A stretch of 41,212 nt of DNA from Hoeflea sp. (GCA_002707605.1 PANK01000001.1:1472050-1513261), one strand, 5' to 3'; positions 26,719 to 35,951 are shown, numbered from the stretch's first letter. Notes: generated from the sequence alone by a model not told the origin. Numbers and translations: made by a program.

Positions 26719-28821
26719 TCATGATGTCCCGTGTTTTCGGGAGGCGCTTTGTCCGTGCACCAGCAAGGACGGCCGGCTGAACATGAAGCCCTGTACCTCC
26801 GAGCATCCCTCGGCGGTGAGAAAATCCATCTGGGAGGCCGTCTCGACCCCTTCGGCGAGAACCGAAATGTCGAGCGACGAGCCTAGCGCGAGCATGGCGC
26901 GTACAAAAGCGTTGGACTGGCGGTCCTTCCCGAGCGCGGATGTGAAAGACCTGTCGAGCTTGATCCGGTCGAACGGGAACGAGCGGAGGGTCTCCAAGGA
27001 CGAATGACCGGTGCCGAAATCATCCATGGCGATCCGGATGCCCATATTCTTGAACTGCCGGAGAATGTGCAGAGCCCGTTCGCGATCGGCGATAACGGCA
27101 GTTTCGGTGACTTCCAGTTCCAGCCGGTGGGGGCTGAGGCCCGACTTGATCAGAACGTCGTGCACCTTGTTGACGATGGAGACATTGTTGAGTTGGAGTG
27201 GCGAGAGATTGACCGCAACCTTGCACAGTTCATATTCGACAGCATCGGCGCAGGCCCGGTCGAGCACCCATTCGCCGAGCGGAACGATGGCGCCGCATTC
27301 CTCGGCAATTGGAATGAAGTCTGCCGGGGCCAGCATGCCAAGCACCGGGTGGTTCCAGCGAACCAGCGCCTCATAGCCGGTGATTTCGCCGGACGAAACG
27401 GAATGCTGGGCCTGATAGTGAAGGACGAACTGCTTCTCGCTCAGTCCGGTCCAGAGATCGGAAGCCAGCGCCCGGCGGCGGCGCGCCCGCTCATCCATTT
27501 CGGCCTCGTAATAGCAGACGCCGGTTTCGACTGAGCCCTTGGCCCGGTACATCGCAAGATCCGCGTTGTTGATGAGCTTGTCGCGGTCGTTCGCATCATC
27601 GGGCCAAACCGCGATACCGAAGCTGGCCCCGGGGGTGAGATCGGAATGGGGCAACCTGACCGGTCGGGTCAGCGCGAGCTTCAGCCGCTCGATGAAATCG
27701 GTGAGTTGGGCCGGTGAATGGTGGACCTTGTAGGCCACGAACTCGTCGCCGCCGAAACGGGCGACCATCTCGCCCGCACGCAGACCGGCGGACATCCGCG
27801 CGGAGAGTGCGCGCAGAACCGTGTCACCAACCGCATGGCCGTGCGTATCGTTGATGGCCTTGAAGCCGTCGAGATCGATGTTGATGAGGGCGACCTTGTT
27901 GCCCTTTGCGTCGGAACGCTTAAGCGCCACATCGAGATTGTCGACGAACTGCCGGCGGTTCGGCAAATCGGTCAGTGCGTCGTGGCACGCCATATAGGCT
28001 ATCCGCTCCGCATTCTGGTTGTACTCCGTGCGGTCGCGGGTGATCTTGGCGAAGCCGATCAGTGAGCCGTCTTCCTCGTAGATTGGATGGATCACGACAT
28101 GAGCCCAGAAGCTCGAGCCGTCCTTGCGCAAGCGCACGCCTTCTTCTTCGAACCTGCCCTCCTGAAGTGCGATTTCGAGACAGCGCGCGGGGGCTCCGGT
28201 CTTCTGTTCGTCAATTGAATAGAAACAGGCGAAACTCTGGCCGACTATCTCCTGGGCCTTGTAGCCCTTGACGCGTTCGGCGCCGGAATTCCAGTTCACA
28301 ACAATCCCCTCCGGATCGATCATGTAGATCGCATGGTCGGTGATGCCATCGACCAGAAGCCGGAAACGTCGCTCGGCGAGACGCCTGGACATTTCGAGTT
28401 CACGTTGTTCCGATTTGTCCCGGGTAATTTTCGCAAATCCCAGCAGGGAGCCGTCATCTTCGAAGATCGGATCGATAATCACATGGGCCCAGAAACTGCT
28501 TCCATCCTTGCGGTAGCGAAGGCCTTCATCCTCGAAACGGCCCCGTTCCAGGGCGATTTGAAGATTGCGCTCGGGAATACCGGCTGCCTGATCCTGGGAG
28601 CTGTAGAAGCGACGATAGTGAAGCCCGACTATCTCCGCAGCAGTGTACTGCTTGAAGCGTTCGGCCCCGGCATTCCAGTTGGCGACAGTGCCATCGGGGT
28701 GGAGCATATAGATGGCATAGTCCGTGATCCCCTGGACAAGCTTTGCGAAGACCCGCTCCGAGTTCGTGCCGGTGTCCGATTCCAGCTCATGCACTGCATT
28801 CAATTCGTATTGAGCAAACAT
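26719..28821 (-). CDS. PAS-PAS-GGDEF-EAL cyclic-di-GMP signalling protein
   Basis: This predicted cytoplasmic protein can in principle make and degrade cyclic di-GMP. I place the start at ATG 28821 (MFAQYELNAVHELESD), preceded by GGGTGGG, giving 700 residues; GTG 28863 and ATG 28854 are alternatives. Two closely similar PAS domains (about 22-136 and 149-266) are followed by a GGDEF domain with intact RFGGDEF. The inhibitory-site position upstream reads RAGE, not RxxD. The EAL domain has YEALVRW, NLSPLQLNN and DDFGTGHSS, so both active sites look intact. No membrane helix is seen. The input signal is unknown. Confidence 0.92.
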   Translation of the reverse strand: MFAQYELNAVHELESDTGTNSERVFAKLVQGITDYAIYMLHPDGTVANWNAGAERFKQYTAAEIVGLHYRRFYSSQDQAAGIPERNLQIALERGRFEDEGLRYRKDGSSFWAHVIIDPIFEDDGSLLGFAKITRDKSEQRELEMSRRLAERRFRLLVDGITDHAIYMIDPEGIVVNWNSGAERVKGYKAQEIVGQSFACFYSIDEQKTGAPARCLEIALQEGRFEEEGVRLRKDGSSFWAHVVIHPIYEEDGSLIGFAKITRDRTEYNQNAERIAYMACHDALTDLPNRRQFVDNLDVALKRSDAKGNKVALINIDLDGFKAINDTHGHAVGDTVLRALSARMSAGLRAGEMVARFGGDEFVAYKVHHSPAQLTDFIERLKLALTRPVRLPHSDLTPGASFGIAVWPDDANDRDKLINNADLAMYRAKGSVETGVCYYEAEMDERARRRRALASDLWTGLSEKQFVLHYQAQHSVSSGEITGYEALVRWNHPVLGMLAPADFIPIAEECGAIVPLGEWVLDRACADAVEYELCKVAVNLSPLQLNNVSIVNKVHDVLIKSGLSPHRLELEVTETAVIADRERALHILRQFKNMGIRIAMDDFGTGHSSLETLRSFPFDRIKLDRSFTSALGKDRQSNAFVRAMLALGSSLDISVLAEGVETASQMDFLTAEGCSEVQGFMFSRPSLLVHGQSASRKHGTS

Positions 28822-29303
28822 GGTCCCACCCGATTCATGCACGACACGGCCCATATCTTCCACCCGCCGGAGTGTGCCTTTACCTCAGCAGCACGTGGGT
28901 CGATTTGGCCTGACGGCTCATCTCCCAGCGCTGCGCCTGCTACCACCGGTAGTGCTCCAGCCGTTAAGAACAGGTTGCGTGAAAATACCTATCCACACCC
29001 AAAATGGCACAAGTCGCGCATACATTGTGAAGAGGGTGAATCAACGCCGAAGGTAGAGCAGGCAAAAACTGGCACTCGTCGGGGTTGCAGGCACAGTCCC
29101 CGGCCTGCCCCGCAGTCCAGCGCTCTTCGCGCAGGTGCATTACCGGATTACCGAAAATTCATCGGCCTATCCAAGCTGACGGTTCGCCCCCCCGAAGTCG
29201 AAATGGAGCCACTCATCAAACTTAATAGCCTTTCCTGTTTGGAGCGAGTAGGCTCGACTCGGAGCAATTTTTCCGTGCGGCAACAGGGGAAACGAGCCGA
29301 GGC
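28822..29303. other. Gene-free stretch between divergent signalling genes
   Basis: About 480 nt separate the leftward GGDEF-EAL gene from the rightward CheB-CheR kinase gene. Promoters for both must lie here. I see no convincing sigma70, EcfG or sigma54 promoter, terminator or RNA gene. A rightward frame crosses the region but starts deep inside antisense of the GGDEF-EAL gene and is not credible. Confidence 0.5.
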
Positions 29304-32300
29304 ATGACATCAAAAGATCGAGCGGTGCGGGCTACAACACCTATCGTCGCTATCGGCGCTTCCGCGGGCGGATTGGAAGCCATCAAAGAATTTCTCTCGG
29401 CGGCCCCAAACGATAGTGGTGCATGCTTTGTTTACGTCCAGCATCTCGACCCGTCACATAAAAGCATGCTGGTGGAACTGCTCGCTCGTTGCACCGACAT
29501 GAAGGTCTTGCAGGCGGAGGACAAGGTTGTTCCCGAGCCCGACACCGTTGTTCTCATCCCTCCCGACACAACGCTGACCTACGCCGATGGCGAGTTGAAG
29601 ATTGAAAGGCCTGCCCCGCCTCGCCGGCATCGCACGCCGATTGATACCTTTTTCGAATCCGTCGCCTCCGAGCTGGCGGAAGATGCGATTTGCGTTCTCC
29701 TATCGGGCACAGGCAGCGACGGCACCCACGGCCTCGGGCTGGTGAAGGAAGGCGGCGGGCTGACCATTGCGCAAAAGCCGGGCTCGGCGAAATATGATGG
29801 CATGCCACAAAGTGCGATCGCCACCGGTTTTGTGGATCATGTGCTTCCGCCAGAGGAGATGCCACAAATCATAATTGAACATCTTCAGCGCGTCGCGGAC
29901 CTGAAGGCGAACGGCGGTGTGGAAAGCCTTCGCGAGAAAATGAGCAGCAACCTTGCGAAGATTTGCAATGTCCTGGGCGCGCGGACCGGTCATGAATTTC
30001 GCGAGTACAAGGAAGCGACGCTCCTAAGGCGAATTCATCGCAGAATGCAGGTGCTGCGGATCGATGACGCGGCCCACTATCTCGAGCACCTTCAACAGGA
30101 CAGTATGGAAGTCGGCAAGCTCTTGAGGGAGCTGCTGATCTCCGTAACCGGCTTCTTTCGCGATCCCGACGCGTTTGAAGAGCTCGATCGTTTGGCAATC
30201 AGCTCACTGGTCGAAAATGCCAAGGAGGGGACCGTACGGGTTTGGGTCCCCGGATGCGCCACCGGAGAAGAAGCCTATACGTTGGCAATGCTGATACATG
30301 CCCGCTTCGAGAACGCGGGCCACCGCGCCAAAATCCAGCTGTTCGCGACGGATATCGATGAACGCGCGCTCGAGATCGCTCGCCGCGGGTGTTATTCCGA
30401 AGCTCTCGTCAATCATGTGCCCGAAGAGTATCGGAAGCGGTATTTCCGCCGTGAGGGAACCGACTACCGGATTGTCGAAGAGCTCCGGGAACTGTGCATT
30501 TTTTCAGTCCAGAACGTGATCAAGGATCCGCCGTTCAGCAGGATGGATCTGATCTCCTGCCGAAACCTGCTGATCTACCTCACCTCGCCTCTTCAAGACC
30601 GGTTGCTGCCGGTCTTCCACTACTCACTGCGCGAGAACGGTGTCCTTTTCCTCGGGACATCGGAGAACGTCACCCGCCAGTCGGATTTGTTCAAAACGAT
30701 ATCACCGAAGTGGCGCATTTTCCGGCGCGAGCAGGGTGAAACCCCGGTCGGCCAGCGGTTTGCGCACTATTCGCGGGCCGATGCGCCTTCCGACACCAAC
30801 ACACCCAAGCGCGGGAAATCGGCATCCTCTCAAACGCCCACTGCGCTCGAAGCTGCGGAACAACTCATACTCAATCATGTCGGGCCACCCTTCGCAATTG
30901 TGGCTGAGGACAGGTCGATCCTCTACACGATGGGCGCGATCGATCGATATCTCAGTTTCCCGCGCGGCGCCCCCAGCCTGGACATCATCAACGCGGTCAA
31001 GCCGGACCTGAAAATGGATGTCAGGTCGGTCCTCCATAGAGCCATGTCGGGTGAGGACGCGATCGTCAATGCTCAGTTACTCATGGTCGAACAGGACAAG
31101 CGTCGCAGGCGACTTCGCATCGAGTGCCGTCCGGTCGGCTCAGTGCAGGGAAAACACAGCTATCTGATTGCGTTCCATGATTGTGGCGACGTGGATACGA
31201 TCATCGATGAAACGGAAAGCGGCGCAGGCCGGACCGACATCGAAGCCCTCGAGAAGGAGCTGGCTGCCACCAAGGAGTATCTTCACACAACGACAGAAGA
31301 GCTCGAATCCTCAAACGAGGAACTGAAATCGGCCAACGAAGAGCTGATGTCGATGAACGAGGAGCTTCAAAGCTCAAACGAAGAACTCGAGACGTCTAAA
31401 GAAGAGCTTCAATCCGTCAATGAAGAGCTCGAAACCGTCAACGCCGAGCTTTCGGCGAAGGTCGAAGAGCTCGCGCAAAGCAATGGCGATCTGCAAAACC
31501 TTTTTGAAAGCATCGACATCGCGACGATCTTTCTGGACCAGAACCTGCTGGTTCGCAAATTCACGCCGCGCGCCAAGGAGCTGTTCCACCTTATCGAAGC
31601 CGACGTCGGGCGAACAATAACGGATATCACGACGAAAATCACAGGTGACAGCCCGCTGACCATGGTCGGCAAAGTCATCGAGAACCATCAGGGCGCGACG
31701 GAAGAGGTCGGCATCGTCGGAGCAAATCGCCGGTTCATGATGCGCATTCTTCCCTATCGCAAGCCGCACGGCTCTTTCGATGGCGCGGTCATGACCTTCA
31801 TCGACATCACCGATCTGAGCAATGCGGAATCGACGGCCCGGCGACGCGCCAAACAGCAGCACTTCGTTGCGCGTTTGGGCCAATCAATTCTCGAGGGGGT
31901 GTCGCGGGAGACATTCTTACCGGAACTTCCGGGTCATGTCGCCCAGTTGCTGGATGCGGATTTCGCCAAAATTCTCAAATTCAGGCCGGAAAGCTCTGAC
32001 TTCGAACTCGTGGCTGCGACAGGCTTCCCCGAGATTATCGGAACGATCGTGCCGGGCGGAGAGGAAAGTCAGGCAGGATATACCCTTGGAGCCGGAGAGC
32101 CGGTCATCGTCGAGAATCTCACCAGAGAGAAGAGGTTCAGCGGACCGGAAATCCTCACCGCAAACGAGGTCAGAAGCGGAATCAGTGCCGTCATCCCGGG
32201 ACCCGACGGGCAATGGGGCGCAATCGGCGTTCACTCGAAGCATGTGCGCTCGTTTACGAGAGAGGACACCAATTTCATTCTGGCGATTGCCCATCTGGTT

Positions 32301-33320
32301 TCGGCCAGCTTGAAACAGGAAGCCATCCTTCGGGACCTGCACGAAAGTCAGAATCGCCTCAGCGAGGCACTGAAGGCGGGCAATTTGGGCGTGCACGACT
32401 TCGATCCCCAGACGGGAGAGATCACTTTTGACGAAAGGGCTTGCGAGCTTTGGGGCATACCAAGTGGTACAAGGTTCTCGTACGACCAGTTTGTCTCCTC
32501 CCTGCATCCGGAAGATCGGGCTCGGGTCGAGACGACGGTCCAGCAGGCTCTCGATGCTGACGGTGCCGGTCACTACCTCGCTGAATACCGTGTGCTTGAC
32601 GGCGTTTCAGGGAGACCGCGCTGGGTGCGCGCCGACGGAAATGTCACGTTCGAAAGCGGCAAGCCGGTCCGGCTTGTTGGAACCGTAGCCGACATCTCCG
32701 AGGAAAGGCGCGCGCAAGAGCAGGAAAAGCTCCTCATGCGCGAGGTCAATCATCGGTCGAAGAACCTCCTGGCGATCGTGCAGGCCATCGCAAGGCAAAC
32801 GGCCAAAGATCAGAAGCAGGACGTCTTCGTGCAGATTTTCGGTGAACGGCTCGCCGGCTTGGCACATGCCCAGGACCTGATCATCGAAGGGAACTGGTCT
32901 TCGGTCGACATGGAAGACCTGGTGCAATCGCAAATAACCCATCTTGGAAGCGAGTTTCTCGACCGCATCTCCCTGCACGGTGACGAAATGCGGCTTTCCC
33001 CCGCTGCAGCACAAGGAATAGCTCTGGCTATCCACGAGCTCGCGACAAACGCGATCAAATACGGCTCCCTGTCAAACGACGCCGGGTCGGTGACGATGGA
33101 CTGGCGAATAAAGGACGACGAGGTCATCATCGAGTGGTTCGAGGTTGACGGCCCGAAAGTCAAACCGCCTGAAAAAAAGGGCTTCGGCAGCAACGTGATC
33201 GAACGCCTCGTCGCCAGTTCCGTCAACGGCACGGTAAAGGTGGACTTCAAGCCTACCGGCCTTGAGTGGAAGCTCAGCGCCGCGGCGAAGGCGGTCCTTG
33301 CCTCCGAAGAACACGAGTGA
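29304..33320 (+). CDS. CheB-CheR-PAS-GAF-PAS-HWE hybrid histidine kinase
   Basis: This is a 1338-residue multidomain sensor. Residues about 10-190 are a CheB methylesterase domain with Ser20 (VAIGASAGGLEAI), His in YVQHLDPSHKSM and Asp in LLSGTGSDGTHG. About 215-480 is a CheR methyltransferase domain (VWVPGCATGEEAYTLAM, LFATDIDERALEIAR, LISCRNLLIYL). About 640-735 is a coiled coil of repeated SxNEEL units, followed by PAS (about 735-845), GAF (about 855-1015) and PAS (about 1020-1140). It ends in a HWE/HisKA_2 kinase with phospho-acceptor H1150 (REVNHRSKNLLAIVQ), N-box HELATNAIKYG and IEWFEVDGP with the W-x-E signature. There is no receiver domain and no obvious response regulator nearby. Confidence 0.93.
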   Translation: MTSKDRAVRATTPIVAIGASAGGLEAIKEFLSAAPNDSGACFVYVQHLDPSHKSMLVELLARCTDMKVLQAEDKVVPEPDTVVLIPPDTTLTYADGELKIERPAPPRRHRTPIDTFFESVASELAEDAICVLLSGTGSDGTHGLGLVKEGGGLTIAQKPGSAKYDGMPQSAIATGFVDHVLPPEEMPQIIIEHLQRVADLKANGGVESLREKMSSNLAKICNVLGARTGHEFREYKEATLLRRIHRRMQVLRIDDAAHYLEHLQQDSMEVGKLLRELLISVTGFFRDPDAFEELDRLAISSLVENAKEGTVRVWVPGCATGEEAYTLAMLIHARFENAGHRAKIQLFATDIDERALEIARRGCYSEALVNHVPEEYRKRYFRREGTDYRIVEELRELCIFSVQNVIKDPPFSRMDLISCRNLLIYLTSPLQDRLLPVFHYSLRENGVLFLGTSENVTRQSDLFKTISPKWRIFRREQGETPVGQRFAHYSRADAPSDTNTPKRGKSASSQTPTALEAAEQLILNHVGPPFAIVAEDRSILYTMGAIDRYLSFPRGAPSLDIINAVKPDLKMDVRSVLHRAMSGEDAIVNAQLLMVEQDKRRRRLRIECRPVGSVQGKHSYLIAFHDCGDVDTIIDETESGAGRTDIEALEKELAATKEYLHTTTEELESSNEELKSANEELMSMNEELQSSNEELETSKEELQSVNEELETVNAELSAKVEELAQSNGDLQNLFESIDIATIFLDQNLLVRKFTPRAKELFHLIEADVGRTITDITTKITGDSPLTMVGKVIENHQGATEEVGIVGANRRFMMRILPYRKPHGSFDGAVMTFIDITDLSNAESTARRRAKQQHFVARLGQSILEGVSRETFLPELPGHVAQLLDADFAKILKFRPESSDFELVAATGFPEIIGTIVPGGEESQAGYTLGAGEPVIVENLTREKRFSGPEILTANEVRSGISAVIPGPDGQWGAIGVHSKHVRSFTREDTNFILAIAHLVSASLKQEAILRDLHESQNRLSEALKAGNLGVHDFDPQTGEITFDERACELWGIPSGTRFSYDQFVSSLHPEDRARVETTVQQALDADGAGHYLAEYRVLDGVSGRPRWVRADGNVTFESGKPVRLVGTVADISEERRAQEQEKLLMREVNHRSKNLLAIVQAIARQTAKDQKQDVFVQIFGERLAGLAHAQDLIIEGNWSSVDMEDLVQSQITHLGSEFLDRISLHGDEMRLSPAAAQGIALAIHELATNAIKYGSLSNDAGSVTMDWRIKDDEVIIEWFEVDGPKVKPPEKKGFGSNVIERLVASSVNGTVKVDFKPTGLEWKLSAAAKAVLASEEHE

Positions 33321-33377
33321 CAACAGGGCCGAGAGGCCTGCCAAAAGGGAGCGGCGCTTTTCCAAGAAGGTCGGAAC

Positions 33378-33402
33378 GGAACATCTCGAGGGTCGGCCTG
33401 TT
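33378..33402 (+). promoter_or_regulatory. Candidate EcfG (general stress sigma) promoter
   Basis: GGAAC at 33378-33382 and GTT at 33400-33402 are separated by 17 nt. This fits the GGAAC-N16/17-GTT pattern of the alphaproteobacterial general stress sigma factor. The predicted transcript would start about 40 nt before the AI-2E-family gene at 33451. Confidence 0.45.
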
Positions 33403-33450
33403 GTGCAGTTGAGACTAATCGCGAACATGGGAGGCCAGTAGCGGAACCGA

Positions 33451-34518
33451 ATGGCTTCGCCGACATCGCATATGCAAACATCCCGGACCCATTTTTCCCC
33501 CGTTCAGCTTGTTCTGATAAGCGGCGCGCTTGTTCTCGGCGTGCTCTTGCTGTGGAAGCTGACCCACCTCGTGATGCTGGTTTTCGGGGCCGTCCTGATC
33601 GCGGTCCTGCTCTCGGCCATTGCTGACAAGATCGGAAAGCTCAGCGGTTTGTCGCGCGGACCGTCGCTGGGGCTTTCGATCCTTCTGGTGATCATCTTCG
33701 TCGCGGCTTTTGCCTATTTCATGGGATCTCAGCTGGTGGCCGAGGCGAACGCGCTCATCGAGCGCGCACCGGAACTGGCCAAGACCGTCGAGCAATATAC
33801 CCAAATCGAGGAACTCGAATCCTGAATCGGTTCGCATGTGAAATCGATGATGGGCAGCGGCTCCCTGGTCGGCAATGTAACCGGCTTCTCAACAGGCTTG
33901 TTTTCCGTCACGATCAACTTCGTTCTCGTCCTGTCAGGCGCCGTCTACTTTGCCATTCAGCCCGATCTCTATCGCAAGGGTTTCCTTGCACTGTTTCCCG
34001 AGGAGATGCGACCGCGGGCGAACGACATTCTCGGCGAAATCGCCACGACGCTCAAATATTGGTTTATCGGCCAGCTCGTCTCCATGACCTGCATTGGCGT
34101 GGTGACCACCATCGGCCTGCTTATCCTCGGCATCCCTTCCGCCTTCGCGCTCGGGTTCATCGCGGGCATGCTGGAATTCGTGCCCTATGTGGGGCCGATA
34201 GCCAGTGCCGTTCCGGCCATAGCCGTGGGCCTGACGGAGGGCGGATGGACCGCGCTCTGGGTTGTCGTTCTCTACATCGTTATCCAGCAGGCGGAATCGA
34301 TCCTGCTGACACCGCTTATTCAGCGCAAGGCCGTCGATCTGCCACCGGGGCTGATTATCTTCTCGATTCTTGCCTTCGGAATCCTCTTCGGCATGGGCGG
34401 GGTCGTTCTCGGCACACCGCTGACGGTCGTCGCAGTGATCTTGGTCAAGAATTTCATTCGGGAGCGGGACCGCCGGCGGGAAGAAACCAAATCGGAGGGA
34501 GACGCCGCCTCATCCTGA
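33451..34518 (+). pseudogene. AI-2E-family (PerM/YdiK-like) permease, interrupted by in-frame TGA
   Basis: The two halves (33451-33825 and 33826-34518) lie in the same frame and are separated only by TGA at 33823-33825. Read through, they give one protein of about 355 residues with the length, membrane segments and C-terminal motifs of the AI-2E transporter family (FALGFIAGMLEFVPYVGPIA, GVVLGTPLTVVAVILVKNFI). A TGG (Trp) at the stop would restore ...EELES-W-IGSHV..., so one base change explains the break. Re-initiation at GTG 33838 or ATG 33847 would lack the first membrane helices. It may be a recent null mutation or a sequencing error. Confidence 0.85.
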
Positions 34519-35454
34519 AGAGGCGGTTTTCCTCAGCGACCGAACCGGGCCCGCGCTCGGCCGGATGTAGACCGCCCAGATCTGCGGCAGCTGCGACCGG
34601 ATCGTCTTCTCGATGCGCAGGACACCCTCTTCGATCTGGTTCGTGTCGAGACGGTCCTTGAGTTCGACGTCGACCGTAACCATGACGTCGGTCGGGCCGA
34701 GGTGAACCGTCATCAGCTTGTGGATCTCCACCACATCCGGATCGTTGGCGACGATTTCGCGAATACGCGCCTCGACCTGAGGCAAGGCGGGCTCGCCAAG
34801 CAGCAGCGCCTTGCTCTCGCGTGCCAGGAACAGGGCAGTCGCCGTCAACACGATACCGATGCCGATCGAGCCGACCCCGTCGAGGACCGGCATGTCGAAA
34901 TAGTCGGCTGCGCTGATTGCGATAAACGCGATGATCAGCCCGCACAGTGCGGCGGAATCCTCCAGCAACACCGTGAACGAGGTGGGGTCCTTGCTGCGCC
35001 GTGCGGCCGCGAGGTAGCTGCGGTTCCCCTTCTCCTTGCCCACGCTGCGCAAGGCGATGTACCAGCTCACGCCCTCGAATATCATCGAGAGGCCGAGTAC
35101 GATGTAGTTGGTCATGACGTCGCTGACGGGCTCGGGATTGCGGATGTGAACGAAGCCCTCGTAGAACGAGATACCTGCACCCAAAGCGAAGACCAGAACC
35201 GCGACGATAAAGGCCCAGAAATAGACCTCGCCGCCGTAACCAAGCGGATGATCGGCATCGGCAGGCTGACGGGAGCGATGGAGACCATAGAGCAGCAGGA
35301 GCTCGTTGCCGGTATCGACGAGCGAGTGGACGCCCTCGCTGAGCATGGACGAACTGCCGGTGAACGCGGCCGCAACGAATTTGGTGATCGCAATCAGAAA
35401 ATTTCCGGCCAGCGCGGCATAGATGACGATCAGCGATCCGTTCTGCGAGGCCAT
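34510..35454 (-). CDS. Cation diffusion facilitator family transporter
   Basis: This 314-residue divalent-metal/proton antiporter probably exports Zn, Fe, Mn or Co; the metal cannot be assigned. About six membrane helices are visible. The TM2 metal site appears as H-x3-D in EGVHSLVDTGNE, while the TM5 partner reads LLEDSAALCG instead of the usual HxxxD. I recall that variant from the SLC30A9-like branch. The cytoplasmic C-terminal domain (IREIVANDPDVVEIHKLM and MVTVDVELKDRLDT) is present. The start at ATG 35454 has GGGAG eight nt upstream. The 3' end overlaps the converging permease gene by 9 nt. A candidate stress promoter lies about 100 nt upstream. Confidence 0.9.
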   Translation of the reverse strand: MASQNGSLIVIYAALAGNFLIAITKFVAAAFTGSSSMLSEGVHSLVDTGNELLLLYGLHRSRQPADADHPLGYGGEVYFWAFIVAVLVFALGAGISFYEGFVHIRNPEPVSDVMTNYIVLGLSMIFEGVSWYIALRSVGKEKGNRSYLAAARRSKDPTSFTVLLEDSAALCGLIIAFIAISAADYFDMPVLDGVGSIGIGIVLTATALFLARESKALLLGEPALPQVEARIREIVANDPDVVEIHKLMTVHLGPTDVMVTVDVELKDRLDTNQIEEGVLRIEKTIRSQLPQIWAVYIRPSAGPVRSLRKTASSG

Positions 35455-35551
35455 ACGGCAAACTCCCTGTCTTGTCCGGTCGGCGCTCTGAAAATTCTGG
35501 AAAAATCCGCCGAATCTCTCAGGCGTTCAGTCCGCCGAACGGCCAAGCCTT

Positions 35552-35576
35552 AACATGTCGCACTGACGAATGTTCC
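35552..35576 (-). promoter_or_regulatory. Candidate EcfG promoter for the cation transporter gene
   Basis: On the minus strand GGAAC (35576-35572) and GTT (35554-35552) are separated by 17 nt, the EcfG pattern. It points at the cation diffusion facilitator gene and lies back to back with a similar motif on the other strand. Confidence 0.45.
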
Positions 35577-35582
35577 GGAAAG

Positions 35583-35607
35583 GGAACCTTCAAGCCAGCG
35601 ATCTGTT
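35583..35607 (+). promoter_or_regulatory. Candidate EcfG promoter for the small unknown gene
   Basis: GGAAC (35583-35587) and GTT (35605-35607) are separated by 17 nt. The expected start of transcription is within a few bases of the ATG at 35616, so the mRNA would be nearly leaderless. The -35 elements of this and the opposite-facing motif are only 6 nt apart. Confidence 0.4.
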
Positions 35608-35615
35608 GAACAGGC

Positions 35616-35930
35616 ATGGAACACCGGATTTTCAAGCTTATTCCCACCGCCGCCGTCGACGACCCCAATTGGGATCGCGCACACAACCAGGGCGAGGTCG
35701 TGGTGCGTGCGATATCACCGGCCGATGCGCGACTCGTGGCAAGCGAAGCCGAGCCTGACTTTCTCGGCCAGGACAGCAAGCCCGGAGGCGGGACGACGAC
35801 CCGTTTCGCAAGCGCCTTCCGAGACGACAAGCTCTATTCGGTGGTGGAGATCGATGACGCAGCTTATCCCGAGGACGGGCCTCGCGAGGTGCTTTCCGGC
35901 ACCATCAGCAATCCGATCAAGGGCAGCTAG
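35616..35930 (+). CDS. Small conserved hypothetical protein (104 aa)
   Basis: This soluble, acidic protein of 104 residues has no domain I can name. It begins MEHRIFKLIPTAAVDDPNWD and contains EVVVRAISPADARLVASEAE followed by FASAFRDDKLYSVVEID. That looks like a compact alpha/beta fold. Similar small proteins are, to my memory, widespread in rhizobia. The ribosome binding site is poor, consistent with the near-leaderless transcript predicted from the EcfG-like motif just upstream. It converges on pcaF with 21 nt between the ends. A general-stress role is an inference from the promoter only. Confidence 0.7.
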   Translation: MEHRIFKLIPTAAVDDPNWDRAHNQGEVVVRAISPADARLVASEAEPDFLGQDSKPGGGTTTRFASAFRDDKLYSVVEIDDAAYPEDGPREVLSGTISNPIKGS

Positions 35931-35951
35931 GAATCGATCAGGGATCGCGCC

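Noticed and set aside
29070-29089. TGGCAC ... TTGCA resembling a sigma54 promoter upstream of the hybrid kinase.
   Set aside because: The spacing between the two elements is 9 nt rather than the required 5, so the GG and GC pairs are too far apart.
28333-29307. A 324-codon rightward frame ending at the hybrid kinase start.
   Set aside because: It starts within antisense of the PAS domains and shows no domain; it is explained by the GGDEF-EAL gene on the other strand.
33823-33825. TGA in the AI-2E-family gene read as selenocysteine.
   Set aside because: The family has no selenoproteins that I know of, no stem-loop of the needed type is evident after the codon, and Trp fits the position.
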